Assembly: GCF_030269515.1 (NCBI RefSeq)
Contig: NZ_BSTM01000006.1
Location: forward strand, 230,518 to 294,517
From: Actinomadura sp. NBRC 104412
GTDB lineage: Bacteria > Actinomycetota > Actinomycetes > Streptosporangiales > Streptosporangiaceae
Direction of reading: 5' to 3'
Length of the DNA: 64,000 bases
The position numbers were made by a program, and so were the translations under genes. The stretch's first letter is position 1; each line of letters opens with the position of its first letter. Shown here one piece after another: positions 19,967-27,596 of the stretch. Under the pieces are notes generated by a model. The model was not told the origin of the DNA and searched no databases. It saw nothing but the letters and a program-made list of their open reading frames with translations.

Positions 19967-22483
19967 ATGACAACGCTAAAGAGCAACCGTGACGCAGTGA
20001 AGACCAACCTGCCCGTCGAGCCCAACCCGTTCATAGGACGCGAGAGGGATGTCGGAGACCTGGGCTCCCTCCTGGAGACCATGCGGGCGGTGACGCTGGT
20101 CGGCGCGGGCGGCATCGGGAAGACGCGCCTGGCCGTGCGGGTCGCGCGGTCGCTGCTCCGGCCCGAGGACCCCGACGGGGACGGCGCCGACGGCGTGTGG
20201 TTCGTGGAGCTGGCCGACCTGCCGCCCGGCGGGCCGTCCGACCTGGTGGCGCGGCGGGTGGCCGCGGTGCTGGGGGTGGCCGAGGAGGACGGGCGGCCGG
20301 TGCCCGACACGCTGGCCGACGCGCTGCGCGGCCGGGCGCTGCTGCTCATCCTGGACAACTGCGAGCATCTGGTCGCCGACTGCGCCGCGCTGACCGGCAT
20401 GCTACTGGCGCGCTGCCCGCGCCTGCGGGTCCTGGCCACCAGCCGCGAGCCGCTGCGGATGGCGGGGGAGGTCGTGTTCCGGGTGCCGCCGCTGGAACCC
20501 GCGGAGGCGGCGCGGCTGTTCGTGGAACGGGCGCGCGCCGCCCGTCCCGGCTTCGGCGGCGGCGGCGCGGTCGAGGAGATCGGGCGGGCGCTGGACGGGG
20601 TGCCGCTGGCCCTGGAGCTGGCGGCGGCCAGGGTGCGGGTGCTGTCGGTGGAGCAGATCGCGCACCGCCTGGCCGACCGGTTCCGGCTGCTGAACGCGGG
20701 CGACCGCACCGCCCCGCCCAGGCAGCGGACGCTGCGCGCGGCCATCGACTGGAGCCACGAGCTGCTCTCCGAGCAGGAACGGGTGCTGCTGCGCCGGCTG
20801 TCGGTGTTCTCCGGCTGGACGCTGGAGCAGGCCGAGCAGGTCTGCGCGGGCGACGCCTTCGCGGCCGACGACGTCCTCGACCTGCTCACGGCGCTGGTGG
20901 ACAAGTCGCTCGTCGTGACCGGCGGGGAGGTGGCCGGGGAGGTCAGGTTCCGGATGCTGGACACGATCCGGCAGTACGCGACCGAGCGGCTGGAGGCGGC
21001 GGGCGAGAGCACGCGGATGCGCGTGCTGCACCGGAACGCGCTGCTGGAACGTGCCGAGCTGCACGGCGAGATCGCCATCGCCGAGCGGCCGGCGTCCTGG
21101 GCGGAGCGGGTCGACCTGTTCCGCCGGTACGACGCCGAGCTCGGCAACGTGCTGGGCGCCCTGACCTTCTGTCTGGAGAGCGGGGACATCGAGCGGGGCC
21201 TGCGCATCTGCACCGCGCTGCGCACGTACTGGATCGTGCGGGGGCAGGCCGCGGAGTGGGCCGAGTGGACCGACCGGTTCCTGGCGCGGGCGGACGACCT
21301 GCCGTCGTACGTCCGCGGTCCCGGGCTGGCGGGGCGCGCGCAGATCGCCGTGGGCGGCCGCGACGTCGTCCAGGCGGGGGAGTTCGCCGAGGCGGCGCTG
21401 GCGCCGTGCCGCGCGGCGGGGGACGAGTTCATGACGGCGATCGCGCTGATCACGCTGGCGGAGGCGCACACCAGGGCGGGCCGCCACGAGCAGGCCGCTG
21501 CCAGCCTCGACGAGGCCGACGCGATCGCCGGCGGACCCGGCCAGGAGTGGAACCGTGCGTACGCCTCGATCGCGCGCGGCTACCTGCGGATCCGCCAGGG
21601 CAGGCTGCGGGAGGCCAGGGAGTCCCTGGAGACCGGGCTGTCGATCATGCGGGACATCGGCCAGCTCTGGGGCGCCTCGCACGCGCTGATCGGGCTGGGA
21701 AGGCTCGCCGAGTCGCGCGGCGACGGCCCCGCGGCCCGCGCCCGCTACATCGAGGCGCTGCCGATCCTGCGGGAGATCGGGGCGCGCCCGGAGATCGCGC
21801 GGGCCCTCGCCGGGCTGGGCCGGGTCGCGCTCGACCAGGACGAGCCGGCGGCGGCGCGCGAGGCGCTGACCGAGAGCCTGCGGCTGAGCAGTTCCACCGG
21901 GATCCGCCTGGACGTGGCGCGGGCGCTGGACACCTTCGCCGAGCTGGTCGCGCGCGAGGGCGACCACCGGCGCGCGGTCTTCCTCGGCGGTGCCGCCGCG
22001 GCGCTGCGGGACGCAGCGGGCCGCGGGCCCGGCACCGGCGCCCGGTTCGAGCGGACGCTGGAGCCCATCCGCCGCAAGCTGGGCGAGCCGCTGGTCGCGC
22101 AGTTGTGGGGCGAGGGCAGAGCGGCGTTGCCGGACGAGGCCGTCGACCGTGCGCTCCGGGCGCCGGACGACGGCGAGCCCGCGGAGGTGGGGTCGCTCAC
22201 CGGCGCCGTCCCCGCCCCACGTCCCGAACCGGGAGCGCGGGCGGGCGCGTCCGTGGCCGCGCCCGTCACCCCGCCCGGCGCGCTCACCGCACGCGAACGG
22301 GAGATCGCGCTGCTCGTCGCGCGCGGGCTGAGCAACCGCGGCATCGCCGAGGAACTGGTGATCAGCCCGGCGACGGTGGCGCGGCACGTCACCAACATCC
22401 TGACCAAGCTGGGCTTCGGCTCCCGCGCCCAGGTTGCCGCCTGGGCGGTCGACCACCTCGGCGGCGACCCCCCGCCCTCCTAG
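19967..22483 (+). CDS. LuxR-family transcriptional regulator with NB-ARC-like ATPase and TPR-like region
   Basis: 838 residues. N-terminal P-loop ATPase: PNPFIGRERD, Walker A VGAGGIGKTRLA near 45, Walker B LLLILDNCEHLV, then the arginine motif VLATSREPL; this is the ATPase type of AfsR-like/LAL regulators. The middle is helical and TPR-like (RGYLRIRQGRLREARESLE). A low-complexity linker leads to a C-terminal LuxR helix-turn-helix, LTAREREIALLVARGLSNR ... ISPATVARHVTNIL, at about 770-825. It probably senses an unknown signal and activates transcription; the two AMP-ligase-like genes just downstream, which share a promoter, are the obvious targets. Confidence 0.92.
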   Translation: MTTLKSNRDAVKTNLPVEPNPFIGRERDVGDLGSLLETMRAVTLVGAGGIGKTRLAVRVARSLLRPEDPDGDGADGVWFVELADLPPGGPSDLVARRVAAVLGVAEEDGRPVPDTLADALRGRALLLILDNCEHLVADCAALTGMLLARCPRLRVLATSREPLRMAGEVVFRVPPLEPAEAARLFVERARAARPGFGGGGAVEEIGRALDGVPLALELAAARVRVLSVEQIAHRLADRFRLLNAGDRTAPPRQRTLRAAIDWSHELLSEQERVLLRRLSVFSGWTLEQAEQVCAGDAFAADDVLDLLTALVDKSLVVTGGEVAGEVRFRMLDTIRQYATERLEAAGESTRMRVLHRNALLERAELHGEIAIAERPASWAERVDLFRRYDAELGNVLGALTFCLESGDIERGLRICTALRTYWIVRGQAAEWAEWTDRFLARADDLPSYVRGPGLAGRAQIAVGGRDVVQAGEFAEAALAPCRAAGDEFMTAIALITLAEAHTRAGRHEQAAASLDEADAIAGGPGQEWNRAYASIARGYLRIRQGRLREARESLETGLSIMRDIGQLWGASHALIGLGRLAESRGDGPAARARYIEALPILREIGARPEIARALAGLGRVALDQDEPAAAREALTESLRLSSSTGIRLDVARALDTFAELVAREGDHRRAVFLGGAAAALRDAAGRGPGTGARFERTLEPIRRKLGEPLVAQLWGEGRAALPDEAVDRALRAPDDGEPAEVGSLTGAVPAPRPEPGARAGASVAAPVTPPGALTAREREIALLVARGLSNRGIAEELVISPATVARHVTNILTKLGFGSRAQVAAWAVDHLGGDPPPS

Positions 22484-22522
22484 CACGCCCGCCTTCCGGC
22501 CCTTCGGCTCGCTCCCGCGGCT

Positions 22523-22584
22523 GTGTACGCATGGTGTACTCACCGCGACCGCCACCTGACCGTCACCGGATACGAACACGTATC
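22523..22584. promoter_or_regulatory. Direct GTGTAC repeats and an inverted repeat upstream of the first AMP-ligase-like gene
   Basis: GTGTAC occurs at 22523 and 22534, an 11-bp step, i.e. about one helical turn. A perfect inverted repeat GATACG-aaca-CGTATC lies at 22569-22584, immediately upstream of the -35-like box. Both are well placed for activator or repressor binding. The neighbouring LuxR regulator is the likely ligand by position only. Confidence 0.45.
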
Positions 22585-22597
22585 CCAACTTCGAAGC

Positions 22598-22633
22598 ATG
22601 TGCGGGCGCCCGCTCTTTACCTAGCGTCGGGGC
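22598..22633 (+). promoter_or_regulatory. Leaderless promoter of AMP-ligase-like gene 1
   Basis: ATGTG (22598-22602), then 19 bp, TAGCGT (22622-22627), then CGGGGC and the ATG at 22634. The layout repeats exactly at 23947-23982, with the same distances, before the paralogous gene. The -10 ends six bases before the start codon, as in leaderless actinobacterial messages, and no ribosome site is present. Confidence 0.7.
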
Positions 22634-23911
22634 ATGGACACCAGAAGTGGCGGTGCGGATCCGCTCGCGGTCTTCCCTGCGGTCACGGTGACCGAGGCGG
22701 TCATCGGTGCGGGCGCCGACCCTGGAAGGCCCGCCGTGGTGGACGCGACCTCCGGGCGCGTGCTCACCTACGCCGGGCTGGTCAAGGACGTGGGCGCCGC
22801 CGCGGCCGGGCTTGCCGCACAGGGCGTGGCACCCGGCACCGTGGTGGGCGTCCACCTGCCCGACAGCCCGGAGTTCGCCGTGGCGACGCACGCCGTCATG
22901 GCCGCGGGCGCCGTGCCGCTGCCGCTGCGCGCGACGCTGTCGGCGGCGGAGCTGACGCGGCTGCTGCGGGCGGGCGCCGCCCGGGCTCTGATCACCTGGC
23001 CGGTGCTGCTGGACATCGCGCGGGAGGCGGCCGGGCCCACCGGCGTCGACCGGCTGTTCTGCTTCGGCGAGGAACCCGACGCCGAGCCGTTCGGCGCGCT
23101 GCTGGCGCACGAGCCGGCCGCGGTGCCGCTCGCGGGCGCCGTCGCCGACCTGGAGACCGCCCCGGCGATGCTGGCCTGCACGCGCGGGACGGCGGCGCCC
23201 GCCCGCGTCGTCGCGCTGGGCCACGCGGAACTGGTCGCGGGGCTGGTCAGGGTCGCCGCCGCCGGGATGATCGGCCCGCGCGACATCGTGCTGTCCGCGC
23301 TGCCGTTCAGCGGCGCGCTCGGGCTCAACGGCGTGCTGAACCCGGCGCTGCGGCTGGGCGCGACCGTCGTGGCCAGCCCCGCCGCGGGCCGCCGCGAGCT
23401 GATGCGCGCCATGGAGCGGCACGGCGTCACGGTCGTGCTCGTCCCGCCCCGCACCGTGGAGACCTTCGCCTACGACCGCGCGGTCTCCGGCTACCGCCTG
23501 CACGCCCTCCGCTCCGTGGTGTCGGTGGGCGGCCCGCTGAACGCCGAGGTCGCGCGCGCCTGCGCCGTCCGTCTCCGCTGCGCGGTACGGCAGGCGTACG
23601 GCCTGACGGAGACGGCCGGGATCACCCATCTCAACCGGCGTCCCGCCGAAGAGGGCACGCTGGACTCGGTCGGCCCGGGTCTGCCGGGCGTGGAGTGGCG
23701 GATCGTGGACGCCGCCACCGGCCGCGACCAGCCCTCGTACCAGCCGGGCGAGATGTGCGTACGCATCCCCGCCACCGGCACCGCGGGGCGTGCCCGCGCG
23801 AGATGGCTGCGCACCGGTGACGCGGCCTTCCGCGACGAGCACGGGCGTGCGTACATCCTCGGCCGCCTGGGCGAGGGACGTTCCCGGCGTCCCGGTCGAG
23901 ACCCGCGATGA
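22634..23911 (+). CDS. Degenerate AMP-dependent ligase (acyl-CoA synthetase family) lacking its C-terminal domain
   Basis: 425 residues of the ANL superfamily N-terminal domain. Recognisable core motifs: VGVHLPDSPEFAVATHA, A5 YGLTETAG, and A7-like WLRTGDAAF. The protein stops right after ILGRLGEG, where the A8 hinge and the ~100-residue lid with the catalytic lysine should follow; complete enzymes have about 500 residues. The P-loop (usually SGTTGxPKG) reads CTRGTAAPARVV, without its lysine. It is therefore unlikely to adenylate normally. It is still well kept as an ORF and has its own promoter, so a binding or regulatory role is possible. A shorter paralogue follows. Confidence 0.8.
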   Translation: MDTRSGGADPLAVFPAVTVTEAVIGAGADPGRPAVVDATSGRVLTYAGLVKDVGAAAAGLAAQGVAPGTVVGVHLPDSPEFAVATHAVMAAGAVPLPLRATLSAAELTRLLRAGAARALITWPVLLDIAREAAGPTGVDRLFCFGEEPDAEPFGALLAHEPAAVPLAGAVADLETAPAMLACTRGTAAPARVVALGHAELVAGLVRVAAAGMIGPRDIVLSALPFSGALGLNGVLNPALRLGATVVASPAAGRRELMRAMERHGVTVVLVPPRTVETFAYDRAVSGYRLHALRSVVSVGGPLNAEVARACAVRLRCAVRQAYGLTETAGITHLNRRPAEEGTLDSVGPGLPGVEWRIVDAATGRDQPSYQPGEMCVRIPATGTAGRARARWLRTGDAAFRDEHGRAYILGRLGEGRSRRPGRDPR

Positions 23912-23946
23912 GGCACGGCTACACACGCTTCTACACAATTCTTCGG

Positions 23947-23982
23947 ATGTGGCCGCGGGCGCGCCGCGCCTACCGTCGGCGC
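23947..23982 (+). promoter_or_regulatory. Leaderless promoter of AMP-ligase-like gene 2
   Basis: ATGTG (23947-23951), 19 bp, TACCGT (23971-23976), CGGCGC, then ATG at 23983. Same spacing as the promoter at 22598-22633. CTACACA is repeated just upstream at 23919 and 23931. Confidence 0.7.
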
Positions 23983-24927
23983 ATGGTCGACGCAAGCTCG
24001 GGTCCGGCGGTCGTCCCCAGCGCCACGGTCACCGCGACCGTGCTGGACGCGGCGCGCCGCAACGCGGTCCGCCACCCCGGCCGTCCCGCACTGATCGGTT
24101 CCGGCCGCCAGGTCGGCTTCTCGCGTTTCGCCGTGGTCGTCCCCGCCGCCGCGGCCGGTATGGCCCGCCACGGGGTGCGCATGGGGGACGTGGTCGCCGT
24201 CCATCTCGCGGACCCGTGCGACGCGGCGCTGGCCGTCCACGCGGCCGCCGCCGCCGGCGCCGTGCCCGCGCCGCTGCCCGCGCACGCCTCCGCGATCGAG
24301 CTGGCGCGGCTCATGAACGAGTGCGAGGCGCGGTTCCTGCTGACCGGCTCGGGCGAGGAGGCGGTGCTGGCGCTGACCGCCACCGAGCGCACCTACATCC
24401 GCCAGGTCTTCGCGTTCGGCGACCTGCCGGGCGCCACCCCGTTCGCCCGCCTCGTGGACGACCGGGAGGGGCCGGACCCCGCGTCCCTGGCCGCCGGCCT
24501 GGACCCGCTGCGGGACGCGGCGCTGCGGCTGTGCGACCCGCCCGAGGAGCTCACCCACGCCGACCGGCTCGCCGACCTCTACCGGCTCGGCGCCGCCGCC
24601 GGGATCGCGGACGGCGACGTGGTGGCGTGCTGCCCCGAGGAGTGCACGCCGCCCACCTGGTTCGGGCTGATGGACCTGTGCCTCACGCAGGGCGCGACGT
24701 TCGCCGGGGTCCCCGACCGCGACCTGCTCTCCCTGCTCGCCGCGATCGAGACCCACCGCGCCGACCTGGCCGTGGTCACGCCCACGAAGCTGCGGGCGCT
24801 GGCGTTCCGGCCGGAGCCGCTCGCGACCGGGCGCGAGGTGCGGCTGCTCGTCACCGGCGCGGCCGATCCCGACGTGGTCCGGACCTGCCGCGCACGGCTC
24901 GGCTGGACGGTCACGTTTCTGGTCTGA
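23983..24927 (+). CDS. Truncated AMP-ligase-like paralogue (N-terminal part only)
   Basis: 314 residues from the ATG at 23983; a longer frame from 23908 is possible, but the promoter layout supports 23983. It aligns with the preceding gene from TVTATVLDAARRNAVRHPG through VVAVHLADPCDAALAVHA to LGWTVTFLV, and ends exactly where the A5 motif YGLTE would begin. The P-loop region is unrecognisable. The stop codon lies within a run of 12-bp repeats. Either a decaying duplicate or a specialised non-catalytic protein. Compositional bias remains that of a coding gene, which argues against simple decay. Confidence 0.7.
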   Translation: MVDASSGPAVVPSATVTATVLDAARRNAVRHPGRPALIGSGRQVGFSRFAVVVPAAAAGMARHGVRMGDVVAVHLADPCDAALAVHAAAAAGAVPAPLPAHASAIELARLMNECEARFLLTGSGEEAVLALTATERTYIRQVFAFGDLPGATPFARLVDDREGPDPASLAAGLDPLRDAALRLCDPPEELTHADRLADLYRLGAAAGIADGDVVACCPEECTPPTWFGLMDLCLTQGATFAGVPDRDLLSLLAAIETHRADLAVVTPTKLRALAFRPEPLATGREVRLLVTGAADPDVVRTCRARLGWTVTFLV

Positions 24928-24978
24928 CTCCCGGCCTGATTTCTGGCCTGATCGCTGGCCTGGTTGCTGGCGTGGACG
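24919..24978 (+). repeat. Five degenerate 12-bp tandem units across the end of AMP-ligase-like gene 2
   Basis: Units of the form CTGGCCTGATCG start at 24919, 24931, 24943, 24955 and 24967; the middle three share GGCCTG. The stop codon of the upstream gene lies in the first unit and the last unit ends 10 bp before the stop of the convergent aldehyde dehydrogenase gene. Replication slippage here could have caused the gene truncation. Confidence 0.75.
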
Positions 24979-24987
24979 GCGCCGGGG

Positions 24988-26427
24988 TCACGCCTGCGCG
25001 GGCCGCGGGATCGACTTGTGCTCCAGGTAGGGCAGCAGCCCCTCCGGGCCCAGCTCGCGTCCCACGCCGCTGTTCTTGTAGCCGCCGAACGGGGTGTTGG
25101 GGTCGAGGGTGTAGAGGTTGACGCCGCAGCTTCCGGTGCGGATCCGGCGCGCCACCTCGACACCGTGGTCGACGTCGGCGGTCCACACCGAACCGCCGAG
25201 GCCGTACTCGCTGTCGTTGGCGATCGCGATCGCGTCCTCCTCGTCCTCGTAGGGCAGCAGCGCCAGCACCGGGCCGAAGATCTCCTCGCGGGCGATCCGC
25301 ATGTCGTTGCGGACGTCGCCGAACACGGTGGGCTTGACGTACCAGCCGCGGTCCAGTGGCCGGTCCAGGCCGCCGGTGATGAGCTTGGCGCCCTCGTCCT
25401 GGCCGATGCGGATGTAGTTCTCCACCCGCTCCTGCTGGCGCCGGGCCACCAGCGGGCCGATCTCGGTGCCGTAGTCGGCGGGGTCGCCCACGTTCAGCCC
25501 GGACACCATGGCGGCCAGCGCGTCCGCGACCTCCTCGTACCGGGAGCGGGGCGCGAGGATGCGGGTCTGCGCGGCGCACGCCTCCCCGTTGTTCATCAGC
25601 GAGGCCAGCTTGAAGCCCTCGATGGTGGCCGCCAGGTCGGCGTCCTCCAGGATGATCGCCGCGGACTTGCCGCCCAGCTCCAGCGTGACCGGGCGCAGCC
25701 GGGCCCCGCAGGCGGCGCCGATCGCGCGTCCCGCGGCGGTGGAGCCGGTGAAGGCGACCTTGTCGATGTCCGGGTGCTCGACCAGGTAGGCGCCGGTCTC
25801 GCGGCCCGCGGGGACGATGTTGACCACGCCCTCGGGCAGTCCCGCCTCCTGGATCCACTCGGCGAGCAGGTAGGCGTCCAGTGGGGCCTCGGGGGACGGC
25901 TTGGCGACCACCGTGCATCCGGCGATCAGCGCGGGGGCCAGCTTCAGCATGAGCGTGAACTGCGGGACGTTCCACGGGTAGATCGCGGCGACCACGCCGA
26001 CCGGCTCCCGCGTCACGGTCACCGGGCCGAGCATCCCGGGCCGCTCCTCCTCCCAGGTGAAGGTCGCGGCCAGGTCCACGTAGTACTGGAGCACCATCTG
26101 CGGGATGGCGGCCTGCCCGAAGATCGAGAACATGATGGGCGAGCCCATCTCCTCGGTCACCAGGTCGGCCATCGACTGCTGCCGCTCGGCGTACAGCGCC
26201 GACAGCCGTCCCAGGATCTCCGCGCGCTCGGCCGGGGACATGTGGGGCCAGGGGCCGTGGTCGAACGCCCGGCGGGCCGCGGCCACGGCGGCGTCGATGT
26301 CGGCGGGCGTGCCGTCGGGGACCCGCCCGACGACCTCCTCGGTGTGCGGGGAGAGGACCTCGATCGTGCCGGTCCCCGCCGGTGCGGTCCACTCGCCTCC
26401 GATGAACAGCCGATCGTGCTCCCGCAT
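24988..26427 (-). CDS. NAD(P)-dependent aldehyde dehydrogenase
   Basis: 479 residues of the ALDH superfamily. Motifs: PWNVPQFTLMLKLAPAL and VAKPSPEAPL for cofactor binding, FTGSTAAGR, the general-base glutamate in LELGGKSA, and the nucleophilic cysteine in NNGEACAAQ. It oxidises an unknown aldehyde to the acid. The ATG at 26427 has GAGGAGGAAGG five bases upstream and is preferred over the longer frame to 26517. It is not the IolA type, so it is not assigned to inositol breakdown. Divergent from the next gene across about 118 bp. Confidence 0.93.
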   Translation of the reverse strand: MREHDRLFIGGEWTAPAGTGTIEVLSPHTEEVVGRVPDGTPADIDAAVAAARRAFDHGPWPHMSPAERAEILGRLSALYAERQQSMADLVTEEMGSPIMFSIFGQAAIPQMVLQYYVDLAATFTWEEERPGMLGPVTVTREPVGVVAAIYPWNVPQFTLMLKLAPALIAGCTVVAKPSPEAPLDAYLLAEWIQEAGLPEGVVNIVPAGRETGAYLVEHPDIDKVAFTGSTAAGRAIGAACGARLRPVTLELGGKSAAIILEDADLAATIEGFKLASLMNNGEACAAQTRILAPRSRYEEVADALAAMVSGLNVGDPADYGTEIGPLVARRQQERVENYIRIGQDEGAKLITGGLDRPLDRGWYVKPTVFGDVRNDMRIAREEIFGPVLALLPYEDEEDAIAIANDSEYGLGGSVWTADVDHGVEVARRIRTGSCGVNLYTLDPNTPFGGYKNSGVGRELGPEGLLPYLEHKSIPRPAQA

Positions 26428-26545
26428 GCCGCCCTTCCTCCTCGCGCGACGGGCACCCGGCACGGTGCGCCGGAGTAACCGAATGCTTGCTTGGTGGCGT
26501 TCGGCACAGCATCGCACGGCCGCCCCGCGATGTCATCCTTGCCTG

Positions 26546-27169
26546 GTGCAGACCGCCGACATCTGGTTCGACCCGTCCTGCCCCTACACCTGGATCACCT
26601 CGCGGTGGCTGCTGGAGGCCGCGCGGGTCCGCCCGATCGCAATCCGCTGGCACGTGATGAGCCTCGCCGTCCTGAACGAGCACCGCGACGACGACCCGGA
26701 GGGCGACCCCGAGGGCTACCTGTGGCTGCCCGTCCGGATCTGCGCCGCCATCGCCGTACGGCACGGCCAGGAGGCGCTCGGCCGCTACTACACCGCGTTC
26801 GGCACCCGCGTCCAGGAGGCCCGCGACTGGCGGCCGGGCGTGGTCGAGGACGCCCTCGCCGACGCGGGGCTGCCCGCCTCCCTGGCCGCCGCCGCGCTCA
26901 CCGACGAGTACGACGGCGCCGTGCGCGCCTCCCACGAGGAGGGCATCGCCAAGGTCGGCACCCACGTCGGCACCCCGATCATCGAGGTGACCCGGGAGGA
27001 CGGCCGGCGCGTCGCCTTCTTCGGCCCCGTCGTCTCCCGCGTCCCGCGCGGCGAGGAGGCCGGGCGCCTCTGGGACGGCACGCTCATGGTCGCCGGCGTC
27101 CCCGGCTTCCACGAGATCAAGGGCCCCCCGGCGCCCCCCGATCCCGATCCCGGTCCCGGCCTCGGCTGA
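26546..27169 (+). CDS. DsbA-fold, mycothiol-dependent nitroreductase homologue (Rv2466c-like)
   Basis: 207 residues from a GTG start. Strongly resembles mycobacterial Rv2466c along its length: ADIWFDPSCPYTWITSRW, RWHVMSLAVLNEHRDD, GTPIIEV and FFGPVVSRVPRGEEAGRLWD. Rv2466c has a CPWC redox centre; here it is CPYT, so the first cysteine is kept and the resolving one is lost. A monothiol mechanism with mycothiol is plausible; a reductase or isomerase role is inference. No strong ribosome site. The last 53 bases overlap the convergent deaminase gene. Confidence 0.82.
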   Translation: MQTADIWFDPSCPYTWITSRWLLEAARVRPIAIRWHVMSLAVLNEHRDDDPEGDPEGYLWLPVRICAAIAVRHGQEALGRYYTAFGTRVQEARDWRPGVVEDALADAGLPASLAAAALTDEYDGAVRASHEEGIAKVGTHVGTPIIEVTREDGRRVAFFGPVVSRVPRGEEAGRLWDGTLMVAGVPGFHEIKGPPAPPDPDPGPGLG

Positions 27170-27596
27170 GCAGGTGCGCGTTCGGCTTGCGCGCCAGGTC
27201 GGCCAGCTCCGCGAGCTCCACCACCTCGACACCGTGCGCGGCGAGCCGTTCGGCGCCGGACGCGTTCACGAACACCGACGGCTCCCGCCAGGCGAACACC
27301 ACCCGCCCGATCCCCGCGCCGACGATGAGGTCGGCGCAGGGCACGGGATGGGAGCTGCGCTCCCCGCAGGGCTCCAGCGAACTGTAGATCGTCGCCCCGG
27401 CCAGGTCCGTCCCGTTCGCCTTGGCGAGCGCCGACTCCTCGGCGTGGTCCAGCGGATCGTCCTCGCGCGAGTACCCCCGGGCGATCTCGGTGCCGTCCGC
27501 GCCCACGATGACGGCGCCGACCGAGAACGCGGTGGACGACCGCGGGCAGAGCCGGGCCAGCTCGCAGGCCAGCCGCAGCCAGTCCAGATCATCCAC
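27117..27596 (-). CDS. Cytidine/deoxycytidylate deaminase-family protein (RibD deaminase-like)
   Basis: 159 residues from GTG at 27596, which overlaps the stop of the reductase gene by eight bases. Zinc-binding motifs: HAE in DHAEESALAK and PC...C in LEPCGERSSHPVPCADL, as in RibD-type pyrimidine deaminases. Together with the upstream reductase it makes a split version of bifunctional RibD, so a role in riboflavin, F420 or a modified base is possible. The C-terminal tail (RGRDRDRDRGAPGG) lies in the overlap with the convergent DsbA-like gene and looks non-conserved. Confidence 0.82.
   Translation of the reverse strand: MDDLDWLRLACELARLCPRSSTAFSVGAVIVGADGTEIARGYSREDDPLDHAEESALAKANGTDLAGATIYSSLEPCGERSSHPVPCADLIVGAGIGRVVFAWREPSVFVNASGAERLAAHGVEVVELAELADLARKPNAHLLSRGRDRDRDRGAPGGP

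Noticed and set aside
20402..23995. Minus-strand ORF of 1197 codons across the LuxR and first AMP-ligase-like genes
   Set aside because: Spans the intergenic promoter and two well-supported plus-strand genes; no recognisable domain.
24988..26427. Aldehyde dehydrogenase as IolA (methylmalonate-semialdehyde dehydrogenase) completing the inositol pathway
   Set aside because: It is 12 kb from the operon, in another orientation, and its motifs fit general aldehyde dehydrogenases rather than the CoA-dependent IolA group.
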